In this document: positions 1-7,473 of the stretch, piece by piece
Position numbering within the stretch: position 1 is the stretch's first letter
Layout of the letters: each line of letters begins with the position of its first letter
Assembly (NCBI GenBank): GCA_964623055.1
Contig: CAZURK010000022.1
Coordinates: 25,634 to 89,633 of the forward strand
Origin: JADHUC01 sp964623055
GTDB lineage: Bacteria; Planctomycetota; Planctomycetia; Pirellulales; Pirellulaceae
Reading direction: 5' to 3'
Length of the DNA stretch: 64,000 bases
Position numbers and translations under genes: made by a program
The notes under the pieces: generated by a model
Databases searched by the model: none
What the model was told of the DNA's origin: nothing
What the model saw: only the letters and a program-made list of their open reading frames with translations

Positions 1-1
1 G

Positions 2-871
2 TGGGGGCCCGGAATGCAACGGCTTGGCGGCGAATTGGGTGGCGCGGTCGGCGTCGAGACGGCTATTGTCGTCAATTTGCTCGTCAAGCTGATCGAACTG
101 GGTCTCGAACCGTCGCCTAAGGACATCGAGCGTCTCCGTGCGGCAGCCTTGTGGAAAGTCAACAACGAATTTTCACCCGGCGTGTTCCGCCATCACGAAG
201 GCGCGTCGCACGATTGCCAGAATTCCAATGCGTTAGGAGCCGAGGCGATTGTGCGGGCCTATTATGCTCTGGAGAAACTCGGCCATAAGCCGCCAGACAA
301 GTGGCTCGAAGCAGCTCGACGCGGTATGGCTCATTTCGTCGAAGGGCAGGAAGCCATCGGTTGCTGGCCTTACGTGTTTGCGAAAATCGGCCGCGGTCAG
401 GCTTACAGCCAGCAAAACATCCCGGACCAAGGCATGGGCTGCTATCACTTCCTGGTAGCCTACGACACGCCAGCCTTTCGTGAGTTTCCTGGGGCCAAGG
501 ACGCCATGCGCCGTGCCGCGCGATGGTGGCTCTGCGTAAGTCGGCTGGACCGCGACGGGCCCATCACAACGATCGACCTGGACGATCGGGAAGCGCGTGG
601 CACTCTGAAGTTCTCGAAATTCACCTGGTGCCGGTTCATGGCCGCTGCTTCGCTGATGCGCATCGCCGAATTGACCGGCGAGCGAGAGCCTTGGCAACAA
701 CTCGCGATGCGCTACATGGAACACGTCGATACCAAGCTGCGCAATCGAACCGATCCCGACAAAGCCCCCTTCAAGCGCGCTACCACAGACGACATGACAC
801 TATGCTCCTGGATCCAAGCCGTCGAGTGGGCCGGAGTGCTCCTTCGCGAAATGGAGCAGCGGCTGCCATAA
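2..871 (+). CDS. C-terminal part of an unidentified all-helical protein (5' end outside window)
   Basis: The reading frame is open to the first base, so this is probably the 3' part of a longer gene; the first ATG inside the window is at 14. About 285 residues are visible. The sequence is rich in paired helices with Trp/Tyr/Gly turns (WPYVF, GMGCYHF, RRAARWWLCVSRLDRDG), the style of an (alpha/alpha) toroid such as glycoside hydrolase, lyase or terpene-cyclase-like folds, but I see no catalytic signature that names the family. No membrane segment is visible. It converges on the sugar transporter downstream; the 189-bp gap between them holds a strong inverted repeat. Coding status is well supported by length and composition; function is unknown. 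Confidence 0.6.
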   Translation, partial: WGPGMQRLGGELGGAVGVETAIVVNLLVKLIELGLEPSPKDIERLRAAALWKVNNEFSPGVFRHHEGASHDCQNSNALGAEAIVRAYYALEKLGHKPPDKWLEAARRGMAHFVEGQEAIGCWPYVFAKIGRGQAYSQQNIPDQGMGCYHFLVAYDTPAFREFPGAKDAMRRAARWWLCVSRLDRDGPITTIDLDDREARGTLKFSKFTWCRFMAAASLMRIAELTGEREPWQQLAMRYMEHVDTKLRNRTDPDKAPFKRATTDDMTLCSWIQAVEWAGVLLREMEQRLP

Positions 872-925
872 TGGCATGCGTACCTCCGAAGCACGAACCA
901 TGCCTAGCGAAGTACTCTTCGTCTT

Positions 926-998
926 ATCCGTGTGCTTCTATCCGTGGGCGTCTCGCAATCCACAAATTGCTTTCGCCCACGGATAGAAGCACACGGAT
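926..998. repeat. Perfect 25-bp inverted repeat between convergent genes
   Basis: Arms 926-950 and 974-998 are exact reverse complements (ATCCGTGTGCTTCTATCCGT... and its mirror) around a 23-bp loop. The element fills the centre of the 189-bp gap between two convergent genes, so transcripts from either side would form a strong hairpin. There is no clear U-tract, so a Rho-independent terminator is not proven. It may be a dispersed REP-like element reused as a bidirectional terminator. Confidence 0.75.
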
Positions 999-1060
999 GT
1001 TGATCGTGCCCTTTCGCTCTGGCTGGCGACCGGCGACAAGCCAGGTTGGCTGTCGCAGGG

Positions 1061-2719
1061 TCATTCGATTCCGAGCCTCTTCTGAATCTGCTCCAGTGGC
1101 ACACCTTTGGTTTCTGGCATGATTGCCAGCACCCACACCAGTTGCAGGACCATCATGGCGGCGTAGAAGGCAAAAGTGTAAGCGCCGGACCAGTCGGCGA
1201 TCACGGGGAAGGTCCAGGATATCGACGCGGCCATGAACCAGTGCGTAAAGCTGCCCAGTGCCTGGCCGCGTGCTCGGACACGATTCGGGAAGATCTCGCT
1301 GATGAACACCCAGATCACCGCACCTTGGCCGAAGGCGTGCGACGCGATAAACACCAACAGGCTGACGAGCACGATCGTGCCGCCGGTGGCGACGGCTGTG
1401 CTGTTGACGGCTTTGGCGAGCTCGTCAGCCGCTTTTCGAGTGCTTGACGCGCCGATCCTGGCGGCGGGGACATCGCCTGCTTCCACAGATTCGATCGTCA
1501 CCGCGACGGATGCCGCGGTCCATGTGGCCTCGGCTTCGGTCGCTGCCTTGACCGCCTCGTTGGCGGCCTTCTTAGAATCTGACAACTCGTCCGCGTCGCC
1601 TTTTTCCATAGCTTGAACCATAGCCGTTGCAGCGACCGCAGCTTTGTCCACAGCCCTGGCCTTGGCGGCAGCGGCAAAGTCTGTGTCGTAGGAGTAGAAC
1701 GCCCAGGCCGTGGCGCCCAGGCTGAGGATGTAACCGATCGAGCCGACGATCATCAGTCGCTTCCGGCCGAAGTGGTCGATGATGGCCAGCGCCGCCATCG
1801 TGAACACCAGGTTCGTACAACCGACCGCCACGGACTGCAGCAATGCCGAGTCCTTCATGGCTCCGGCCATCTCGAAGATGAAAGGCGTGTAGTAGATCAA
1901 CGCGTTGATGCCCGAGAGTTGATTGAAGGCGGCAATGGCTACGGCCAGCATGATCGGCCGCAGGTACGCCCTGCGGAAGAAAGGCTCCTTGAGGCTGTGA
2001 TGCGCCAGGTCCAGCGAGGCTTGAATCTCTTTGATTTCCTCCTCGACGTGGTCGGTATCGGCACCGAGCCGTTCGAGCACTGCGCGGGCCTCGTCCACGC
2101 GATTCTGGGAACACAGCCATCGCGGCGTCCGTGGGGTGCGAAACAGCAGGAGGAAGAACGTGGCCGCCGGAAAAGCCTCCACGCCGAACATCCACCGCCA
2201 CTCGTTATCGCCCAGCTCTTGCTGGGCAACCAGGTAGTTGGAAAGGTACGCCAGTAGGATGCCCAGCACGATATTGAACTGGGTGATTGCCACCAGCCGT
2301 CCTCGGAGTCGGGCCGGTGAAATCTCGGCGATGTACATTGGCGAGACCACTGACGCCCCGCCTACGGCAAGACCGCCAATAAAGCGGAAGAATAAGAACG
2401 ACCCCCAATCCCACGCCAGCGAGCTGCCAACCGCAGACGCCGTATACAGTACGGCAATGCCAATCAGCGAGGTGCGTCGTCCATAGTTGTCGGCCGGACG
2501 ACCTGCCAAGGCAGCACCGAATACCGTGCCTATCAGTGCGCTAGCTACCGTGAACCCGTACCAGAACGAACCGGGAAGGCCAAGCCAGTCATCCCCCTCG
2601 GCCAACTCGAAGACCTTCTCCAGACCGTCCTTCGTGCCCGAAATCACGGCAGTATCGAAGCCGAACAGCAGCCCGCCCAAAGCCGCGATGATGGTAGCGG
2701 TTATCAACGATAGCTTCAC
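1061..2719 (-). CDS. MFS sugar:proton symporter (sugar porter family) with Ala-rich insert
   Basis: A 12-TM sugar transporter of the sugar porter family, expected to import a monosaccharide across the inner membrane. Visible signatures: GGLLFGFDTAVISG in TM1 (residues 15-28), the RFIGGLAVGG and RLRGR motifs, NQLSGINALIYY in TM7 (substrate-binding region), DHFGRKR after TM8, and PETKG before the C-terminus. Start is GTG at 2719, preceded by GAGGAGA at normal spacing. At 552 residues it is roughly 80-100 longer than usual: about residues 345-447, between TM9 and TM10, form a hydrophilic Ala/Lys/Glu-rich stretch that should lie outside the membrane on the periplasmic side. The substrate cannot be named from sequence alone. 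Confidence 0.93.
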   Translation of the reverse strand: MKLSLITATIIAALGGLLFGFDTAVISGTKDGLEKVFELAEGDDWLGLPGSFWYGFTVASALIGTVFGAALAGRPADNYGRRTSLIGIAVLYTASAVGSSLAWDWGSFLFFRFIGGLAVGGASVVSPMYIAEISPARLRGRLVAITQFNIVLGILLAYLSNYLVAQQELGDNEWRWMFGVEAFPAATFFLLLFRTPRTPRWLCSQNRVDEARAVLERLGADTDHVEEEIKEIQASLDLAHHSLKEPFFRRAYLRPIMLAVAIAAFNQLSGINALIYYTPFIFEMAGAMKDSALLQSVAVGCTNLVFTMAALAIIDHFGRKRLMIVGSIGYILSLGATAWAFYSYDTDFAAAAKARAVDKAAVAATAMVQAMEKGDADELSDSKKAANEAVKAATEAEATWTAASVAVTIESVEAGDVPAARIGASSTRKAADELAKAVNSTAVATGGTIVLVSLLVFIASHAFGQGAVIWVFISEIFPNRVRARGQALGSFTHWFMAASISWTFPVIADWSGAYTFAFYAAMMVLQLVWVLAIMPETKGVPLEQIQKRLGIE

Positions 2720-2787
2720 GAGTTTCTCCTCGTCATGTGTTAGCTGAGCCCGTGAGTCGTCCTCTGCGTCTTGTTCTATGCGTTCTT

Positions 2788-2864
2788 TCGTTTAACCCGT
2801 AGCCGGAGGCGCAGGTGCGTGGAACATCGGCAGCGCTTCCCGCCTCCGACTGCGGGCTAAACGA
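2788..2864. repeat. Imperfect 24-bp inverted repeat (TCGTTTA-type) in a divergent gap
   Basis: Arms 2788-2811 and 2841-2864 match at 21 of 24 positions. Each end reads TCGTTTA followed by a GC-rich stem ending GGAGGCG. A second element with the same TCGTTTA ends and layout lies at 21164-21233, which suggests a dispersed family of short palindromic elements. It sits in the 312-bp gap between the divergent transporter and beta-helix genes. I saw no convincing sigma-70 promoter in the rest of that gap. Confidence 0.7.
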
Positions 2865-3031
2865 ATTCGATTGTGGGGGCACCCTGCCAATTGTTATACC
2901 GTAATCAGTTTGTCTTTTCTGCTCTCTGCAGCAAGACCGAACCACATACACCAGCATTTTTGGTAGACTCTTGATCTGCTGCCCAATATAGATGGGTCGT
3001 TTTCACTAGATTGCATTTGGAGTTGCATGCC

Positions 3032-5128
3032 ATGTTGAAATCGTTTGTTGTTTCGGTGTCGCTCTTCACCGCAACGACCGTTGCCGCGGTCGACTTCTAT
3101 GTTGCTCCTTCGGGCGACGATGCGAATCCCGGGTCGAAAGACAAACCGTTTGCCACGCTCGTGCGAGCGCGAGATGCGGTACGGGCCTTGAAATCCAAAG
3201 GACCGCTTGCCGAACCTGTGCATGTGAATGTCGCTGACGGCAGTTACACGCTGACCGAACCGTTTGTTCTGCTGCCCGAGGACAGTGGCACGAAGGGGAT
3301 TCCGGTGATCTATCAGGCTGAACCTGGCGCGCGACCAGTGTTCTCTGGCGGACGTGCGATTCGCGGTTGGCAGCCAGGGCCGAACGGCATATGGACCGTG
3401 CAGATCCCCAAAGTCGCCGCAGGCCAATGGTATTTCGAGCAACTGTTCGTCAATGGCCGTCGCGCGACTCGTGCTCGGTCGCCGAACAAGTTCTACTTCT
3501 ACATCCAGGACGTGCGTCAGGAAACGCTCGAGGGAGGCTCGCCGCGCAGGCCCAGGCGAGCCCGTCAAACGGTGCGGATGCGGGCGGAGGATTTTCAGAT
3601 CCTTGCCGACCTTCGCCCCGAAGATTTCAAAGACGTGAACTTCATGGTTTACCACAAATGGGACAACACGCGCCGATTCGTGGACCGACTGGACGCAGAG
3701 CAGCACTCGCTGATCACAACCGGCGCAGGGATGAAGTCGTGGAACCCGTGGCGGCGCAACTCCCGATACCACCTGGAAAATTTTCGTGGCGCATTAGACG
3801 CACCGGGCGAGTGGTTCCTGGCCCGCGACGGCACGCTGTACTACAAGCCGCTACCGGGCGAGGACATGAGCGAGGCGGAAGTCGTCGCCCCGGTGGTCGA
3901 CCGCTTTCTTGCGATCCAGGGCGATCCGACCGCGGAGAAGTTTGTCGAGCACGTGACGATCAAAGGACTGACGTTCCAACACGGCCAATGGCTCACGCCG
4001 CCGGGCGGCTTCGAAGCGTCGCAAGCCGCCTCGCCGATCGAAGCGATGGTGATGGCCGACGGGGCGCGGCACGTGGTGTTGGAAGATTGCGAGATCGGCC
4101 ACATGGGCACCTACGTCGTGTGGTTTCGCAAGGGGTGCCGTGACTGCACGCTGCGGCATTGCTACTTGCACGATTTTGGCGCAGGCGGCGTACGGATCGG
4201 CGAGGCAGGTATCGCGTCGCGCGAGATCGAACGGACCAGCCACATTACCCTGGACAACAACATCATTCGCCACGGCGGTCGCATCTTTCCCTGTGCCGTC
4301 GGCGTTTGGATCGGTCAAAGCGGCGACAACTCGGTCACACACAACGAAATCGCCGACCTGTACTACACCGGCATATCCGTGGGCTGGCGGTGGGGCTATG
4401 CCGAGAGCCTCGCCAAACGCAACACGATCGCTTTCAATCACGTACATCACATCGGCTGGGGCATGCTCAGTGACATGGGCGGCATCTACACGCTCGGCCC
4501 GTCCGAAGGCACCGTGGTACGCAACAATGTCTTCCATGACGTATACGCCTATTCGTACGGCGGTTGGGGTCTGTACACCGACGAAGGAAGCACGGGTATC
4601 CTGTTCGAGAACAACCTGGTCTATCGGGTCAAGACCGGCGGGTTCCACCAGCACTACGGGCGCGAAAACGTGGTCCGCAACAACATCCTGGCCTTCAGCA
4701 AGCTGTACCAAGTACAGGCCACTCGCGTGGAAGATCACCTGTCGTTCACATTGGAGAATAACATCGTGTACTGGGACACCGGCGTACTGCTTTCCGGGCG
4801 ATGGGACCAGATCAAACACGTCAGCCGCAACAACTGCTACTGGAACGCCGCGGACCAGAAAGTGGACTTTGTGGGCAAGTCGTTGGAAGACTGGCAGGCT
4901 GCGGGTCACGAACAAGGTTCGATCATTGCCGACCCAGAGTTCAAGGACGCAGAGCAGTGCGATTTCCACATCGCGCCCGATTCACCGGCACTGGAGATCG
5001 GATTCAAGCCGTTTGACTACACACAAGCCGGCGTTTACGGCGATCCGGCTTGGATCGAGAAGGCGAACGAAGTCACCTACCCGCCGCTGGAAGTCGCTCC
5101 CGACCCGCCCACCGCTGGCGGTTCATGA
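3032..5128 (+). CDS. Secreted right-handed parallel beta-helix protein
   Basis: A 699-residue exported protein. The chosen ATG at 3032 follows GGAG (3019-3022) and gives a clean signal peptide (MLKSFVVSVSLFTATTVAA); an in-frame TTG at 3011 would spoil it. The mature N-terminus FYVAPSGDDANPGS with FATLVRARDAVR is the usual opening of DUF1565/parallel beta-helix proteins. Residues about 310-620 are rungs with NN-I/V ladders (LDNNIIRHGG, VRNNVFHD, FENNLVYRV, VRNNILAF), typical of beta-helices that bind or cleave polysaccharides (pectate-lyase-like superfamily). A paralogue with extra domains lies at 53256-56789; both share SDMGGIYTLG and a DEGS..I..ENN segment. Lyase or hydrolase activity cannot be assigned. 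It ends 28 bp from the convergent regulator gene. Confidence 0.88.
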   Translation: MLKSFVVSVSLFTATTVAAVDFYVAPSGDDANPGSKDKPFATLVRARDAVRALKSKGPLAEPVHVNVADGSYTLTEPFVLLPEDSGTKGIPVIYQAEPGARPVFSGGRAIRGWQPGPNGIWTVQIPKVAAGQWYFEQLFVNGRRATRARSPNKFYFYIQDVRQETLEGGSPRRPRRARQTVRMRAEDFQILADLRPEDFKDVNFMVYHKWDNTRRFVDRLDAEQHSLITTGAGMKSWNPWRRNSRYHLENFRGALDAPGEWFLARDGTLYYKPLPGEDMSEAEVVAPVVDRFLAIQGDPTAEKFVEHVTIKGLTFQHGQWLTPPGGFEASQAASPIEAMVMADGARHVVLEDCEIGHMGTYVVWFRKGCRDCTLRHCYLHDFGAGGVRIGEAGIASREIERTSHITLDNNIIRHGGRIFPCAVGVWIGQSGDNSVTHNEIADLYYTGISVGWRWGYAESLAKRNTIAFNHVHHIGWGMLSDMGGIYTLGPSEGTVVRNNVFHDVYAYSYGGWGLYTDEGSTGILFENNLVYRVKTGGFHQHYGRENVVRNNILAFSKLYQVQATRVEDHLSFTLENNIVYWDTGVLLSGRWDQIKHVSRNNCYWNAADQKVDFVGKSLEDWQAAGHEQGSIIADPEFKDAEQCDFHIAPDSPALEIGFKPFDYTQAGVYGDPAWIEKANEVTYPPLEVAPDPPTAGGS

Positions 5129-5156
5129 CGATTGGCAGTCCGCCTTACGTCCACCG

Positions 5157-6314
5157 TTACTCGAGCTTTGCCCCCGTTGTGCTTTCAAGGAGCATTCGCG
5201 CCGCGCGACTAAGGAAGTAGTCTTGAAAGTAGGCAACGAGGATATGCCACTGTAAGACTCCTGCGAGAGATACGCACTTAATGTCCGACCGCAGCTCTGA
5301 CTCTTTTCCGACGATGACTTCCTGTTGGATGGTTTTGCCCATGCCGGAGGCCGCCACCATAGCCATGATAGCGCGCCCCGTATCTGCCTCTTCGATGTGC
5401 TTGGGTACTACCCCGCTTTCCTCGAAGTGCTCCTCCAGACCCTGGCGAAACACGGACCACTTTCCGGGGAGGATCAGCGGCGAATCGTCGTCGCAAATGA
5501 TCTTTAGGGCCTGCCGGATCCCGCTCTTTTGGCCCCTTCGCGCCAGCTTCAACGCTTCTTTGAGAGCTTGATTTTTCAACAGACGGTGTCCCACCGGGAC
5601 GTACAGGTTCACTGCGGTCGGGAAGTCGGGGCACCGCAGCAGCTTGGCAGGCACTGATCTGGTCGCCTCGGAATCCGGCGGGTCGGCGAACAGTTTGGGG
5701 TACGTTTCGCGGATGGTGCCCGGCTTCAGTTCGCCGACGTAGGCTAGGTGGCACTTGCGAGCGCGCAGAAGCTTGATGGCTCCCGTTCCTCCGCGCGCGT
5801 AGATTTTCACCGCGACAGCTTCGCGAGCCTCGGCGGTCTGTGGTACATCCCTTTTCAGCTTGTTCCGTACTTCCACTATTCTGTCGATCAGGTGGTGTTC
5901 GAGCAATCCTTGTGATGCGACGACCCGTAGGGACCAGTCGTTGCCTTGCTGTCCCCAGGCGTCCTTCAACACCCTTTGGGCGTCGTCGATGTAGGCTACA
6001 GGTTGTGTGTAGAGCTCGGCTAACTGCTTGCCGAAGTCCGTGGGGATGGCCACGCGGGCGGACGCGTCGTACTTGTACAGTACGGCGTCCTGGTCCCCTG
6101 TGATTGCGCACGCTTTGCCGGAGAGACTCCTTGCCAAGCGCGTCAGCGTGGAAGCGTCGTAGTCCAGGTGTCCAGCCGCCTTCGTGAAGGACACAGTGCC
6201 GTGCTGCTCGTCTGCAAGGGCCACGATTTGGCACCATGTTCGGAGTTCGCTCACGGTCGGTTGCGTGGACTGCTTGGGCCGCCCAGCTTTTCTTTTTGCG
6301 CTCTTCTTTGCCAT
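5157..6314 (-). CDS. LysR-like transcriptional regulator with basic N-terminal tail
   Basis: A 385-residue protein. Residues 1-14 are Lys/Arg-rich with a KAGRPK segment resembling an AT-hook. Residues about 40-67 (VSFTKAAGHLDYDASTLTRL) read as a LysR-type winged-HTH: one helix of the A-A-x-x-L type, then a recognition helix with S/T-T-L-T-R. The remainder resembles a periplasmic-binding-like effector domain (GNDWSLRVVASQGLLEHHL), but it is more divergent than ordinary LysR proteins and nearly 80 residues longer. The ATG start is preceded by AAAGGAG. It is divergent from the operon at 6480-14812, the classic arrangement for a LysR regulator controlling its neighbour. Whether it activates or represses, and with which ligand, is not visible. 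Confidence 0.65.
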   Translation of the reverse strand: MAKKSAKRKAGRPKQSTQPTVSELRTWCQIVALADEQHGTVSFTKAAGHLDYDASTLTRLARSLSGKACAITGDQDAVLYKYDASARVAIPTDFGKQLAELYTQPVAYIDDAQRVLKDAWGQQGNDWSLRVVASQGLLEHHLIDRIVEVRNKLKRDVPQTAEAREAVAVKIYARGGTGAIKLLRARKCHLAYVGELKPGTIRETYPKLFADPPDSEATRSVPAKLLRCPDFPTAVNLYVPVGHRLLKNQALKEALKLARRGQKSGIRQALKIICDDDSPLILPGKWSVFRQGLEEHFEESGVVPKHIEEADTGRAIMAMVAASGMGKTIQQEVIVGKESELRSDIKCVSLAGVLQWHILVAYFQDYFLSRAARMLLESTTGAKLE

Positions 6315-6392
6315 TCTCAGAGGCTCCTTTCGTCAGCCAACATTCTATGGAGCAGACAAAACGTTGCCAGAGCCAACAAAGACTCGTCGCAC

Positions 6393-6421
6393 TTGACAAG
6401 AGGATCAATGCTGCGTAATAT
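6393..6421 (+). promoter_or_regulatory. Probable sigma-70 promoter of the megaprotein operon
   Basis: TTGACA at 6393-6398, a 17-bp spacer, then TAATAT at 6416-6421. The -35 hexamer is a perfect match and the -10 hexamer matches 4 of 6. It lies in the 165-bp gap between the divergent regulator and the first operon gene, leaving a leader of about 50 nt before ATG 6480. Assignment is by eye only. Confidence 0.5.
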
Positions 6422-6479
6422 ACCGTGGCACTAACACAAGCTCTGCCTATTTTAAGTTACCACAAAAAGGAAAAGAGAC

Positions 6480-7412
6480 ATGGGAAAAGCGGCAAACCAA
6501 CCGGAACCGACGAAAGTCGACATATCCAGCCTGGTCAATGAGCCGTCGCTCTTGTGCTGTGGCGGCAGCGTCGTGCTGATGTGGATACCAAACAGCAGGA
6601 ACACACAGGCTATCCGGAGAATCCTAGCCATCCTGCGAGAACTCAACGCGGAACTGGGCGATCTGGTTGCCACATACCCCTATTTTTGCCTGCATGTCAC
6701 TATCGGCAAAATCCTCGGAACCACATACACGAAGCCCGGCCAGCGGCTGGACACACTGGACGAGTACGGGCACAGCATCAACATCGCGGCAATCCTTGCG
6801 GCCGTACGCGACAGCAGGCCCTTCACAATCGAATTCTACCGGGTAGGCGTGAATCAAAGAGGAGAGATCCTCCTTTTCGGGAATGCGGCAGAGACCGACG
6901 GATCCGACGTCGTGCTCACTAAACTCCGGGGCGGCCTGATGGAGGAGGCCGATCTTCCAATTTCAACCTGGGACAGGGAGGGCAACACGCACTCATGCCT
7001 CGGCTTTCTTCGAGAAATGCCCCCAAACGGCCAACTCAAGAAGGCGATGAATGCGGTCGAGAAGCTGACCGCTGAGTGGCAAGCGGACGGTGGTCCCATC
7101 CTGAAGATTCACGCCGATTCGGTTCGTGCCATCCAATACTCGTGCAGAAGCTGTCGATCAGGCCCGTACGTCGAGTTGCCTCTCGGAGGGGAGTCGGGGC
7201 TTACCGGGGCGGATGTGCGATCGACGATACTGGACGATGTTGAACCAATCTTCCTGGACCTCGATCGGTGCGTGAGCAATTGGCTGACGAAGAAGATGGC
7301 GATCTGGACGCGACTGAACCCGGATGGCGATGCAGTTGCACGGAGGGAGGAGTTGGTGGCGATGGCCCGCGGAATCTTGGGTCAGGGGGACGATTTCCTG
7401 GCTGACGTATAG
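6480..7412 (+). CDS. 2H-phosphoesterase-like protein, first gene of the megaprotein operon
   Basis: A 310-residue soluble protein with no signal peptide. Two histidine motifs about 100 residues apart fit the 2H phosphoesterase superfamily (LigT, cyclic phosphodiesterases, 2'-5' RNA ligases): H72-V-T-I in CLHVTIGK, and H171-S-C-L in THSCLGFL. The family consensus is H-x-T/S-x; the second motif has Cys173 in the T/S position, so activity may be altered. A SCRSC pair near residue 220 may bind metal. The start is preceded by AAGGAAAAGAGA. It begins 58 bp downstream of a probable promoter and ends 61 bp before the megaprotein gene, so co-transcription is likely. If active, it would open cyclic or 2',3'-phosphates on nucleotides or RNA ends. 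Assignment is motif-based and moderate. Confidence 0.5.
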   Translation: MGKAANQPEPTKVDISSLVNEPSLLCCGGSVVLMWIPNSRNTQAIRRILAILRELNAELGDLVATYPYFCLHVTIGKILGTTYTKPGQRLDTLDEYGHSINIAAILAAVRDSRPFTIEFYRVGVNQRGEILLFGNAAETDGSDVVLTKLRGGLMEEADLPISTWDREGNTHSCLGFLREMPPNGQLKKAMNAVEKLTAEWQADGGPILKIHADSVRAIQYSCRSCRSGPYVELPLGGESGLTGADVRSTILDDVEPIFLDLDRCVSNWLTKKMAIWTRLNPDGDAVARREELVAMARGILGQGDDFLADV

Positions 7413-7473
7413 CGGGACGCGGTTCTTCGGGGGGACGGCGCGGCCAGACGCAAAGAACAACAGGAGAAGTGGA

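Noticed and set aside
926..998. A CRISPR-like or attachment site reading of the palindromes
   Set aside because: Each occurs once or twice with no regular spacers and no integrase or cas gene nearby; isolated inverted repeats explain them better.
3851..4969. A 372-codon minus-strand frame opposite the first beta-helix gene
   Set aside because: Antisense shadow of a strongly supported gene; low-complexity Val/Asp/His composition.
7324..7473. Upstream in-frame extension of the megaprotein
   Set aside because: It overlaps the end of the 2H-like gene and has no RBS; ATG 7474 has AGGAG at good spacing.
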